A program made the position numbers and the translations under genes. Below, one piece after another: positions 53,847-61,669 of a stretch of 64,000 nt of DNA. Source of the DNA: Candidatus Avelusimicrobium pullicaecorum (GTDB lineage: Bacteria > Elusimicrobiota > Elusimicrobia > Elusimicrobiales > Elusimicrobiaceae); the NCBI GenBank assembly GCA_944322825.1, contig CALUQD010000002.1, positions 1-64,000 on the forward strand, in the 5' to 3' direction. The first letter of the stretch is position 1; every line of letters starts with the position of its first letter. The notes under the pieces are model-generated. The model saw nothing but the letters and a program-made list of their open reading frames with translations. It did not search any database and was not told the DNA's origin.

Positions 53847-54475
53847 TTTCCCCCCTTAAAGACGGCATTAACCAATACTTTAATTCGTTCCTCGGCGCCT
53901 TTGTCCGAAAACAACGCCGTTACCGACGGGCGCACACGCCCCTTCCACGGCAGCGGCACCCGTTCGTCCAACCCGGCCACCAACTGCGGGAACACCACCG
54001 GCACCGCCAGCACCAAAGCGGCGTTGGCGGCGTCTTTTAAAACCAACCCTCCTTCTTTTTCGGCCCGTTCCAGTTGGGCCAAAAGCAGGGAAATATGGTG
54101 CGTAAAATTGCGGCCGATAAAATCAATAATTTTGGCGTTGCCGCTGAACACATCCCCCGCCAGCGAAGAAAGCATCCGGCGGTTTTCGCGCACAAAGCGT
54201 TGAATGGCCAACAGAATGCTCAGTACATTTTCCCGCGCGGACTGTTTTTCCGACACTTCCAAACGGATATTTTTCATCAAAGTTTCGTACAGGCTGCTTA
54301 ACAAAGCCTGGTCGAAATTGTCTTTATTGGTAAAGTAATAATGAAACATCCCCAAATTCACCCGGCTCCGCGCGCACACTTCCCGCACGGTAAACCCGCC
54401 CAGCCCTTTAGCCCGGGCCAGCTGTATGCCCGCACGCAGCAGTTTTTCATCGTTTCCGGCAGCAGTCCTTCCCAT
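53843..54475 (-). CDS. TetR-family regulator of the export operon
   Basis: 210 residues. The helix-turn-helix is at about 20-55 (GGFTVREVCARSRVNLGMFHYYF), followed by a helical ligand-binding part. ATG 54475 has AAAGGAG seven bases upstream; the frame to 54595 is not used. It is the first gene of the operon and should bind the palindrome at its own promoter, so it is self-regulated. The order TetR, pump genes matches E. coli cecR-ybhGFSR. Confidence 0.95.
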   Translation of the reverse strand: MGRTAAGNDEKLLRAGIQLARAKGLGGFTVREVCARSRVNLGMFHYYFTNKDNFDQALLSSLYETLMKNIRLEVSEKQSARENVLSILLAIQRFVRENRRMLSSLAGDVFSGNAKIIDFIGRNFTHHISLLLAQLERAEKEGGLVLKDAANAALVLAVPVVFPQLVAGLDERVPLPWKGRVRPSVTALFSDKGAEERIKVLVNAVFKGGK

Positions 54476-54498
54476 AAGCGCTCCTTTCTTACACACTT

Positions 54499-54535
54499 GT
54501 ATAAAAATTATACGAGCGTATAATAATTTTGTCAA
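54499..54535 (-). promoter_or_regulatory. Perfect sigma70 promoter overlapped by a TetR-type palindromic operator
   Basis: Minus strand TTGACA (54535-54530), 17 bases, TATAAT (54512-54507), both perfect. The palindrome TTATACG-AG-CGTATAA covers 54508-54523, and a third half site makes GTATAA-AAA-TTATAC at 54499-54513. A repressor bound here would block the -10 element. The transcript would start about 25 bases before tetR. Confidence 0.9.
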
Positions 54536-54581
54536 GCCTTCTTTTATATTACTCCGGATTCCGACTAGTCCGAAAAACAAC

Positions 54582-54610
54582 AAGACAAATGCCACGCATT
54601 AAACTATACT
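54582..54610 (+). promoter_or_regulatory. Promoter of the thioredoxin gene
   Basis: AAGACA (54582-54587), 17 bases, TATACT (54605-54610). A TTATAC half site like those of the TetR operator overlaps its end (54610-54615), so the same repressor could weakly affect this divergent gene. Confidence 0.6.
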
Positions 54611-54626
54611 TATACAAGGGGAATAT

Positions 54627-54950
54627 ATGGATACAAAATTAACGGTAACAAAAGCGTCTTTTGAAGCAGCCTATAAAAAATTTGAACGGGCGGAAATGGT
54701 GGAATTTGCGGCTTCGTGGTGCCCGCACTGCCATCATATGCAGGCGCTGATAGACAAATTGGCGAAAGACTACCAGGATAAAATCGCTTTTTTAGTGATA
54801 GATGTAGAGCAGGCGCCTGCGGTGGCGCGCAAATTTGGCGTAAGCGGGGTGCCGTCTTTCGTGTTTGTAAAGGAAGGGCAAATTGTGCACCGAATGGCGG
54901 GCGTATTTTCCGAAGCGGATTTGCGCAAACACTTGGACAGTTTGCTTTAA
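54627..54950 (+). CDS. Thioredoxin-like protein with CPHC active site
   Basis: 107 residues, one thioredoxin domain. EFAASWCPHCHHM holds the active site CPHC, the DsbA dipeptide instead of the CGPC of thioredoxin, and VSGVPSFVFVKEGQ has the cis-Pro. There is no signal peptide, so it is cytoplasmic. GGGGA precedes the ATG. It may be a reductase or have a more oxidising potential than classic thioredoxin. It is divergent from the TetR operon. Confidence 0.92.
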   Translation: MDTKLTVTKASFEAAYKKFERAEMVEFAASWCPHCHHMQALIDKLAKDYQDKIAFLVIDVEQAPAVARKFGVSGVPSFVFVKEGQIVHRMAGVFSEADLRKHLDSLL

Positions 54951-54985
54951 AAAAATAACAGGATTAAAAATATAACGCCAAACAC

Positions 54986-55008
54986 AAAACCGGATTTAAT
55001 CCGGTTTT
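54986..55008. terminator. Bidirectional terminator between thioredoxin and cinA
   Basis: AAAACCGGATT and AATCCGGTTTT form an 11-base-pair stem with A and T flanks. It serves the converging genes 54627 (plus) and 55046 (minus). Confidence 0.85.
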
Positions 55009-55045
55009 AAAACGTTACGAATCTTTTCCTCCGCTTAGCGGCGCT

Positions 55046-56287
55046 TTACTTAGCCGTGTTACGTTCCATTTCCGCCAACAGCAGCTGCAACGCTTTTACC
55101 GACGACCGCCCGATGTTGCGCTCGCGCGTGTGGGAAAACACAAATTTTTGCGCCTTCGCCCCGTGCGGCCCGGCCACGCCAATCCATACGGTGCCGACGG
55201 GTTTTTCGGGCGTGCCGCCGTCCGGCCCGGCTACGCCGGTGGTGGACACCGCCCACTGCGCCCCCGTCACCCGCCGCGCGCCTTGCGCCATTTGCACGGC
55301 TACGGCCTCGCTGACGGCGCCGTATTTTTCCAAATCTTCTGCGCGTACGCCCAGCACATTCTTTTTTACCTCATCGGAATACGCCACTATACCGCCCAAA
55401 AAGTAAGCCGACGCGCCGGGAACCGACGTAATCAAATGCGCAATGTTTCCCCCCGTGCAGCTTTCAGCACAGGCCACGGTTTGCCCTGTTTGGCGCAAGC
55501 GGCGGGCGATATCTTCTTCCGTCGTTTGGCCTTGTTGTTCTTCGTACGGAAGGCCGGTCAGTTCTTTAAGCAAGGTTTCAAAATAGGGGTTCAATCGCTC
55601 TACGGCTTCATCTTTGGCGGTTAAGCGTAAACGCACAAATCCCGCAGACGGCAAATAAGCCAGCGACATATGAAACGGGAGTTTTTTTTCAAAATCAGCC
55701 AGCTTCATCGCCAGTTCGGCTTCCGGGATGTCGTACACGATCACCATTCGGTAGCGCAGCAAAAGCCCGTGAAACTTTGCTTTTAACCGCGGCAAAACTT
55801 CCGCCGGGAACAAGTATTCCGTTTCAAACGGAACACCCGGCAGGGATACCAACACTTTGCCGTCTTTTTCAAACCACATTCCACTGGCGGTTCCTTTTAA
55901 ATTGCGAAGCGGCACGCACGCCTTGGGCAGCCAGGCTTGGGATTTATTATAATCGTTCAAGCGTTTGGGGTCGGCGGCAAAAATTTCTTCCAACCACGCG
56001 TATACCTGCGGGTTAAAAGCCAACTCCGTGCCGAAATAATCCGCCAATACCTTTTTGGTTAAATCGTCCTTCGTAGGGCCCAGCCCGCCGGTTACAAACA
56101 CGGCATCGGCTTGGCGCAGGGCTTCGTCCACGGCGTGCCGGATGGCGTCTTTTTCGTCGGACACGGAACGCATTTGCACCGTTTGTGCCCCCAGCTTAGC
56201 CAACTCCCGCGCCATAAAGCGGGAATTGGTATCCAAAATTTGTCCAAGTAAAATTTCATCCCCAATGGTCAGAATAGCGGCTTTCAT
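55046..56287 (-). CDS. cinA: CinA-family protein with nicotinamide mononucleotide deamidase
   Basis: 413 residues. N-terminal MoCF-like domain (1-170) with TIGDEILLGQILDTNS and VTGGLGPTKDDLT; C-terminal PncC domain (about 255-413) with CAESCTGG, STTGVAGPDGG and PVGTVWIG. It cleaves the amide of NMN in NAD recycling and can hydrolyse ADP-ribose. GGAGG five bases before ATG 56287 fixes the start; the longer frame is not used. Confidence 0.96.
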   Translation of the reverse strand: MKAAILTIGDEILLGQILDTNSRFMARELAKLGAQTVQMRSVSDEKDAIRHAVDEALRQADAVFVTGGLGPTKDDLTKKVLADYFGTELAFNPQVYAWLEEIFAADPKRLNDYNKSQAWLPKACVPLRNLKGTASGMWFEKDGKVLVSLPGVPFETEYLFPAEVLPRLKAKFHGLLLRYRMVIVYDIPEAELAMKLADFEKKLPFHMSLAYLPSAGFVRLRLTAKDEAVERLNPYFETLLKELTGLPYEEQQGQTTEEDIARRLRQTGQTVACAESCTGGNIAHLITSVPGASAYFLGGIVAYSDEVKKNVLGVRAEDLEKYGAVSEAVAVQMAQGARRVTGAQWAVSTTGVAGPDGGTPEKPVGTVWIGVAGPHGAKAQKFVFSHTRERNIGRSSVKALQLLLAEMERNTAK

Positions 56288-56366
56288 CGTTTCCTCCGGC
56301 ACAGGCACCGGACAGTCCTTTTGGGGGCCGATTGCGGGCCTGGGTATGGATATTTTATCACTTTTC

Positions 56367-56397
56367 TTGTCCCAAAAGCGGAAAAGTGTTATATAAT
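56367..56397 (+). promoter_or_regulatory. Possible promoter of the alcohol dehydrogenase gene
   Basis: TATAAT (56392-56397) is perfect; TTGTCC (56367-56372) is a weak -35 with a 19-base spacer. It lies in the divergent gap between cinA and the dehydrogenase. Confidence 0.5.
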
Positions 56398-56428
56398 AAA
56401 CTTCTATTAACGGTTGAAGGAGAACGCT

Positions 56429-57613
56429 ATGCGGGACTTTACTTTTTATGCTCCGACGGAAATTATGTTTGGCTCCCACGCCGAAGAACGCGCCGGGAGC
56501 GCCATCCAAAAATACGGCGGCACGCGCGTGCTGGTGCTATACGGCGGGAAAAGCGCCGCCAAAAGCGGCCTGCTGGCGCGGGTAGAAAAATCGCTGTTGG
56601 ACGCAGGATTATCCGTTAAACTCCTAGGCGGCGTGCAGCCCAACCCCACCCTGTCGTTTGCCCGCCAAGGCATACAGACGGCCCGAGAGATGGGGGCCGA
56701 TTTTGTGTTGGCCATCGGCGGCGGCAGCGTGATTGACACGGCCAAAGCCGTAGCCATCGGCGCCGCCAACCCGCGCACGGATATTTGGGATTACTGGCTG
56801 GGCAAAGAAAGCGTCACCCGGGCCCTGCCCGTGGGATGCGTGTTGACCCTTTCCGCCGCCGGCAGCGAAACGAGCGACTCCGCCGTGCTGACCGACGATT
56901 CCCGCAAGGACAAGCGCGGCCTCAACACGCCCTTTAACCGCCCGCGCTTTGCGCTGATGAACCCGGAATTGACGTTTACCCTTTCCCCCAAACAAATTGC
57001 CTGCGGCGTAACCGATATTTTAATGCACACGCTGGACCGCTATTTTACCCCGATGCAGGGCAACGAACTGACCGACGCGCTGGCCGAAGCGCTGATGCGC
57101 ACGGTCATACACTACGGGCCTATGGCTGTGCAAAATCCGGCCGATTATCAAGCCCAAAGCGAACTGATGTGGGCGGGCAGTCTTTCGCACAACAACCTAA
57201 CGGGATTGGGCGCCGAAAAAGAATTTGCCATCCACCAGCTGGGGCACGAACTGAGCGGCCGCTTTGGCGTGGCGCACGGAGAAAGTTTGTCCGCTATGTG
57301 GAAAGCCTGGGCTTTGTATGTGTACAAAGAGGACCCGGCCCGTTTTGCACGCTACGCGTGTAATGTATGGCGGCTGGAAACAATGACCGATATTGATACC
57401 GCCGCCCGCGAAGGGATAGAAACTACCGTGCGGTTTTTTTCCTCGCTGGGAATGCCGGTCAGCCTGCCGCAGCTAATGGGGCGGCCGCTGACCTTTGAAG
57501 AACTCCACGAACTGGCCGACCGGTGCAGCCGCGGCGGCACCCGCACCCTCAGTAAACTAAAACCGCTGGCCAAAGAAGACATCTTGCGCATTTACGCCGC
57601 CGCCAACCAATAG
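56429..57613 (+). CDS. Iron-containing alcohol dehydrogenase (YqhD/BdhA-like)
   Basis: 394 residues. GGGSVIDTAKAVAIGA binds NAD(P)H, and the metal ligands are in GVTDILMHTLDRY and HQLGHELSGRFGVAHGESL, all present. It likely reduces aldehydes to alcohols during fermentation. GGAG seven bases before ATG 56429 fixes the start; a TTG at 56414 is in frame but lies over the ribosome binding site. Confidence 0.95.
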   Translation: MRDFTFYAPTEIMFGSHAEERAGSAIQKYGGTRVLVLYGGKSAAKSGLLARVEKSLLDAGLSVKLLGGVQPNPTLSFARQGIQTAREMGADFVLAIGGGSVIDTAKAVAIGAANPRTDIWDYWLGKESVTRALPVGCVLTLSAAGSETSDSAVLTDDSRKDKRGLNTPFNRPRFALMNPELTFTLSPKQIACGVTDILMHTLDRYFTPMQGNELTDALAEALMRTVIHYGPMAVQNPADYQAQSELMWAGSLSHNNLTGLGAEKEFAIHQLGHELSGRFGVAHGESLSAMWKAWALYVYKEDPARFARYACNVWRLETMTDIDTAAREGIETTVRFFSSLGMPVSLPQLMGRPLTFEELHELADRCSRGGTRTLSKLKPLAKEDILRIYAAANQ

Positions 57614-57644
57614 TACGGAAATATACGGAGAAAACCTTTGTTTT

Positions 57645-57674
57645 TTCGCACTTTTTCTCCGCAAAATGTATAAT
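57645..57674 (+). promoter_or_regulatory. Likely promoter of the nhaC gene
   Basis: TTCGCA (57645-57650), 18 bases, TATAAT (57669-57674). Transcription would start near 57682 and leave a leader of about 72 bases that contains the hairpin below. Confidence 0.65.
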
Positions 57675-57693
57675 ATAGATAGACATCTTAACT

Positions 57694-57745
57694 TGTGCCG
57701 TCCGCCGGACGCATTTTTCCCGGCGGATTTATTTTGCCCGGCACA
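57694..57745 (+). other. Structured leader hairpin of nhaC
   Basis: TGTGCCG (57694-57700) pairs with CGGCACA (57739-57745), and inside it TCCGCCGG (57701-57708) pairs with CCGGCGGA (57720-57727), with one 11-base side bulge. This makes 15 base pairs ending exactly where the GGAG of the ribosome binding site begins. It could be an ion-responsive RNA, an RNA thermometer or a plain stabilising stem; no known class was matched. Confidence 0.65.
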
Positions 57746-57753
57746 GGAGCATT

Positions 57754-59070
57754 ATGAAACAGGAACCCATTACCCCTAATCCGCTGGCCCTTATTCCCTT
57801 GGCGGTGTTTTTAGTATCTTATTTGGCCGTATCGCTGGCGGCCGGAGATTTTTACAAAATGCCCATCACTGTGGCCTTTGTCTTGTCCTCCGTGGTAGCT
57901 ATTTGGATGAGCAAAGGTGCCACCCTGCATAACCGCATTGAGCTGTTTTGCAAAGGGGCCGCCAACTCCAACATTATGCTGATGGTACTGATTTTTATCC
58001 TGGCAGGCGCGTTTGCGCAAACAACCAAAGCAATGGGCGCGGTGGATGCAACCGTCAATTTGACGCTGTCTATCCTGCCGGGCAACGTGCTGGCGGCGGG
58101 CGTATTTTTGGCGGCGTGCGTGATATCGGTATCGGTGGGAACATCGGTAGGAACCATTGTGGCGCTCACGCCGGTGGCGGCGGGGCTTTCGGCGCAGACG
58201 GGCATTTCCCCGGCGTTAATGAGTGCGGTAGTGGTCAGCGGGGCAATGTTCGGCGACAACCTTTCTTTCATTTCCGACACCACCATCGTGGCCACCCGCA
58301 CACAGGGCTGCAAAATGGCGGATAAATTTAAGACCAATTTCCATATCGTTATGCCGTTTGCCGTTTTGACCACCATTCTGTATATTCTGTTGGGAAGCAG
58401 CGCCCAAAGCTCTTTTGCGGCGGGTGATATTTCGTGGGTAAAAGTGCTGCCGTATTTTATCGTATTGGCCGCCGCAGTGATGGGCGTAAATGTGATGGTG
58501 GTGCTTTTGGGCGGAACGATATTGTGCGGCGTGATAGGGATGCTCACCGGCGCGTTTGACATATGGGGATGGACAACCTCTATGGGGGCCGGCATCAACG
58601 GGATGGGCGAGCTCATCATCGTAACCATTTTAGCAGGCGGAATGCTGGAAATGATCCGCTACAACGGCGGCCTGGCGTGGATTATCCAAAAAATGACGGC
58701 CAAAATCCGCTCGCGCAAAGGGGCCGAACTAAGCATTGCCGGCGTGGTAAGTTTTGCCAACCTCTGCACGGCCAACAACACCATTGCGCTTATTATGGCG
58801 GGCCCGATTGCCAAAGAAATCGCCCAGCGCTTTCACATTGCGCCCAACCGCGCGGCCAGCCTGCTGGATATTTTTTCGTGCTTTGTACAAGGGATTATCC
58901 CCTACGGCGCACAGCTGTTAATGGCGGCCAGCTTATCGGGTATATCCCCGGTACAGATTATGAAATACCTGTACTATCCGTATTTGCTGGGGGTGAGTGC
59001 GCTCTTGGCCATTTGGCTGGGTTTCCCGCGCAAATACACCGCCCAAACCGATACGCCGATGGAAGCCTAG
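57754..59070 (+). CDS. nhaC: NhaC-family Na+/H+ antiporter
   Basis: 438 residues with about 11 membrane helices. SVGTSVGTIVALTPVAAGLS and FGDNLSFISDTTIVATRTQG are hallmarks of the NhaC family, and PYGAQLLMAA is near the end. It should exchange Na+ for H+. AGGAG precedes the ATG. It follows the dehydrogenase but has its own promoter and leader. Confidence 0.93.
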   Translation: MKQEPITPNPLALIPLAVFLVSYLAVSLAAGDFYKMPITVAFVLSSVVAIWMSKGATLHNRIELFCKGAANSNIMLMVLIFILAGAFAQTTKAMGAVDATVNLTLSILPGNVLAAGVFLAACVISVSVGTSVGTIVALTPVAAGLSAQTGISPALMSAVVVSGAMFGDNLSFISDTTIVATRTQGCKMADKFKTNFHIVMPFAVLTTILYILLGSSAQSSFAAGDISWVKVLPYFIVLAAAVMGVNVMVVLLGGTILCGVIGMLTGAFDIWGWTTSMGAGINGMGELIIVTILAGGMLEMIRYNGGLAWIIQKMTAKIRSRKGAELSIAGVVSFANLCTANNTIALIMAGPIAKEIAQRFHIAPNRAASLLDIFSCFVQGIIPYGAQLLMAASLSGISPVQIMKYLYYPYLLGVSALLAIWLGFPRKYTAQTDTPMEA

Positions 59071-59116
59071 TTCCCCGACGCGCAGAATTTTGATAAAATA
59101 GAAGAAACAGATTTGC

Positions 59117-59188
59117 GCGCTCGTAGTTCAATGGATAGAGCGTCAGCCTCCGAAGCTGGAAATGTGGGTTCGACTCCCGCCGAGCGCA
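59117..59188 (+). tRNA. tRNA-Arg (anticodon CCG)
   Basis: The acceptor stem GCGCTCG pairs with CGAGCGC; D arm, T arm (GTGGGTTCGACTCCCGC) and the anticodon loop CTCCGAA are canonical. Anticodon CCG reads CGG. Discriminator base A at 59188; CCA is not encoded. It lies 46 bases after nhaC. Confidence 0.95.
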
Positions 59189-59200
59189 TTTCGCTATACA

Positions 59201-59231
59201 AGCTCCTTTTAGCAATAGAAGGGGCTTTTTT
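59201..59231 (+). terminator. Terminator after tRNA-Arg
   Basis: AGCTCCTT pairs with AAGGGGCT around a 10-base loop, followed by TTTTT on the plus strand. Confidence 0.85.
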
Positions 59232-59335
59232 ATGTCCATTTTCCCTATACACGAAAGGAAATAATCGGAAATGAAAAGAAGCACAAAGAATATGTTTTTT
59301 AAATGAAAAACGCTACCAGTTTTCCCTCCCAAAAA

Positions 59336-59361
59336 CAAGCCCGCTTTTAAAAGCGGGCTTG
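59336..59361. terminator. Perfect palindromic terminator after the outer membrane gene
   Basis: CAAGCCCGCTTTT is followed by its exact complement, with A5 on the left and T5 on the right. It ends the minus-strand gene at 59386 and can also stop plus-strand transcription from the tRNA side. The stretch between the two terminators (59232-59335) shows no gene. Confidence 0.85.
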
Positions 59362-59385
59362 TTTTTGCAAATACAATCGTTTTCC

Positions 59386-60135
59386 TTACAGATACAGCAA
59401 TTTAAATCCTACGCCAAAGCTCCAATCTTTGGTTTTCCAGTTGCCGGCAGCGTGCGTACTGGCATTGGCATAAAAAGCCGTCCCGTCGTTTACCAAGGTA
59501 CCCACTTCCAATTCCGGGATAAATTCCGCCATCCCGCTGTTTTCGTAATCCACGTAATAATATAAGTTTGTCAGCACCCACCACTGGTTTGGGGAAGTAT
59601 AGCCGATATTGGCGCGCCAGCGGCCCATATTGATATCCGCACGGGCGTGATCCCCCACCACGGAAACATAATGTTTATATCCCACCGCGCCGTAAAACCC
59701 GCCTGGAAAAGCCAACAGCACAAACGCCGAGGGGCTTGCCTGCAATTGGCCGGACCCCAACCGTTTATCGGTAGCCGTCGGCAGGAAAAATTCCATCTTA
59801 GCGCCGAAGCCAAACAGGTTCTCGGCGGGCAGCGTCCAGGTGATGTTGGCTAAGATGTCCCCCAACCCATTGACCGACTTATCCGGCGACTCATACCTAA
59901 CCAACGGTACTTCCACCCCCCAGTTGAAACGTTCGTTAATCACGTGATACGTTTTCAGCGTCAGCTGGGTGGAAGAAATGCCGGCACTGTCATCCACCGC
60001 AGTGATGGAAGGGTTCACTTCAAACGTGGTGATGTTTTCCGTCGGCACCACACCATAATGATACGTCCGCTGGATTTGTGCCTGCAGCGGAGCAAACGCC
60101 AATAACGCTACACACAACATGGTCCACTTTCGCAT
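59386..60135 (-). CDS. Outer membrane beta-barrel protein (MetA-type phenol-degradation family-like)
   Basis: 249 residues with a signal peptide (1-19) and alternating strands ending in WSFGVGFKLLYL, typical of an outer membrane barrel. The pattern (YGVVPTENITTFEVNPSI, GLGDILANITW, EFFLPTATDKRLGSG) resembles the Phenol_MetA_deg group; the match is tentative. Those proteins are general barrels of unclear function. It stands alone. Confidence 0.8.
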   Translation of the reverse strand: MRKWTMLCVALLAFAPLQAQIQRTYHYGVVPTENITTFEVNPSITAVDDSAGISSTQLTLKTYHVINERFNWGVEVPLVRYESPDKSVNGLGDILANITWTLPAENLFGFGAKMEFFLPTATDKRLGSGQLQASPSAFVLLAFPGGFYGAVGYKHYVSVVGDHARADINMGRWRANIGYTSPNQWWVLTNLYYYVDYENSGMAEFIPELEVGTLVNDGTAFYANASTHAAGNWKTKDWSFGVGFKLLYL

Positions 60136-60205
60136 ACACTCTCCCTTATGGCGAATATATGTTTACTCTAATTGTCTTTTATCTAAAAATCAAGTACCCC
60201 GCACG

Positions 60206-60994
60206 CTATTTGCGCACCGGGCATACGACACTGCCCGATGGGCAGGAAACCGGCATTTTGCGTGAAACGGGGCGGGCCGTAAATAATAAAAATCTCCCTC
60301 CGGAGGCAAAAGACGCGGTCGTAATTTTTCCGCCGCAGATGCGCAGCAGGGAATCTTTCCCGCAGCAAATCTGTTCCTCTTCTCCGAACCACACCTTCCC
60401 GCCGAACACATAAACAAAAGAAGTGTTTTCTTTAGGGACGGTATACTCAAAAGATCCGCCCGGCAGAAGCGTCACATCCAAGAGGGTGGTACCCAAAGGG
60501 TGCTGGGCAATAGCGCCCTCGCGGTGCTGGTATTGGCCGCACAGCACGCGCACTTCGGCCCCGGAGGTACGCACCAGCGGCACATGCTCGCTTTCAAACT
60601 CCCAGCGTTTGCCGCCGCCGTCCGTCCCGGGGATGACGCGCATCCACAGTTCCATATTCAGCACATACACGCTTTGGGTGGGCGAAAGTTGCTTGAGGCC
60701 GCCCACTACGCTCACCCAGCGCGAAGTAGTGGCCGCGCCCATTTGTTCATCTTCCAAATCGGGCGGGTCCACCAGCCCGGTGACCAGATAGTTTAGCGTT
60801 TCGCGGTCTTCTTGCACGGGGGGCGGGATGATGTCGGCCCGGTCAAATTCCGGGCTGCAATAGCAAACCGCCAGCCACGAAAAAGGGTCAAACGCCGTGT
60901 GATTATGCCGGTTAATCAACCGTTTAAGCAACATACACGGCCCGGCGGCAGAAAGTTCCCACCACACGGAACGGCTTTCTTGTTTTTCTTGCAT
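60206..60994 (-). CDS. Pirin-like bicupin lacking metal ligands
   Basis: 262 residues. The C-terminal half matches pirin well (VRVLCGQYQHREG, LLDVTLLPGGSFEYTVP, FVYVFGGKVWFGEEEQ, GGRFLLFTARPV). The N-terminal half keeps the order (LLKRLINRH, FDPFSWL, ETLNYLVTG, ELWMRVIPG) but reads PPPVQEDRETLNY where pirins have PHPHRGFETVTY, so the His ligands for iron are lost. No frame break is seen. It probably has lost the quercetinase-type activity. Confidence 0.75.
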   Translation of the reverse strand: MQEKQESRSVWWELSAAGPCMLLKRLINRHNHTAFDPFSWLAVCYCSPEFDRADIIPPPVQEDRETLNYLVTGLVDPPDLEDEQMGAATTSRWVSVVGGLKQLSPTQSVYVLNMELWMRVIPGTDGGGKRWEFESEHVPLVRTSGAEVRVLCGQYQHREGAIAQHPLGTTLLDVTLLPGGSFEYTVPKENTSFVYVFGGKVWFGEEEQICCGKDSLLRICGGKITTASFASGGRFLLFTARPVSRKMPVSCPSGSVVCPVRK

Positions 60995-61131
60995 ATATCG
61001 GCTCCTGCGCGTGCGGACACAAAAAACACCTTACCCCGAAAAACCTTTTCCGCGAAGTTATGCGCTACTTCTATTGTACACGAACCAACGCCTTTGCGTA
61101 TAGGCAGAATTAGATTAGTTTTTCAGCCCAT

Positions 61132-61157
61132 AAAAAAAGCTCCGCCAAACCGGAGCC
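61132..61157 (-). terminator. Second of two tandem terminators after the Sel1 gene
   Basis: On the minus strand GCTCCG pairs with CGGAGC around a 6-base loop, followed by seven T. It lies behind a first hairpin that overlaps the gene end. The gap 60995-61131 before it shows no gene. Confidence 0.8.
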
Positions 61158-61166
61158 GCCTCCCAG

Positions 61167-61192
61167 AAAAAAACGCCGTGATTAAGGCGTTT
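61167..61192 (-). terminator. First terminator, overlapping the Sel1 gene end
   Basis: AAACGCC and GGCGTTT form a 7-base-pair stem that includes the stop codon, followed by a run of T on the minus strand. Together with 61132-61157 it makes a tandem pair. Confidence 0.75.
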
Positions 61193-61607
61193 CTTTTCCC
61201 AATTTATCACGCAATTGCTGGATTTGTTCCTGGATATAGTTGGCCGCTTCGACGGAAAAAGGAGAGTCCTTACCTAGCATAATATGCAACGAAAGGGAAC
61301 GCTCAAACCACAGCAAGGCTTTTTCGTCGTTGGGCGGGACGCCGTGCCCGGCGGCGTACATTTCGGCGGCTTGGAGCATTACGCCGCAGTCTTCGCCTTG
61401 GTTAGCCACGGCCACAGTCCATTTGAACACCAACGGATAATACTCCGGGCCTTCGTCATAATAAAGCATCAGCAATTTATAACGGGCATTCTGGTCCCCG
61501 TTAGCAGCTTGCTCATCCAATTTTTGGTATAAGGCGCGGCGGCGGGCTTTACGATTAAAAAAATTTTTCAGCCAATCCCACCATGATCCTTCCGCTGGCG
61601 AAAGCAT
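61182..61607 (-). CDS. Small Sel1-repeat protein
   Basis: 141 residues, no signal peptide. Two Sel1-like helix pairs: DQNARYKLLMLYYDEGPEY and AEMYAAGHGVPPNDEKALLW, the latter close to the Sel1 consensus. Such repeats mediate protein contacts. GGAG seven bases before the ATG supports the start. Divergent from the radical SAM gene. Confidence 0.85.
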   Translation of the reverse strand: MLSPAEGSWWDWLKNFFNRKARRRALYQKLDEQAANGDQNARYKLLMLYYDEGPEYYPLVFKWTVAVANQGEDCGVMLQAAEMYAAGHGVPPNDEKALLWFERSLSLHIMLGKDSPFSVEAANYIQEQIQQLRDKLGKETP

Positions 61608-61669
61608 TTTGTTCTCCTTTTTTAGATATTGTACACTATATAATCATATTTCGCCAGGGAAACACTGTT

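Noticed and set aside
60206-60994. Frameshifted pirin pseudogene
   Set aside because: The reading frame is open throughout and both halves keep recognisable pirin spacing; only the ligands differ.
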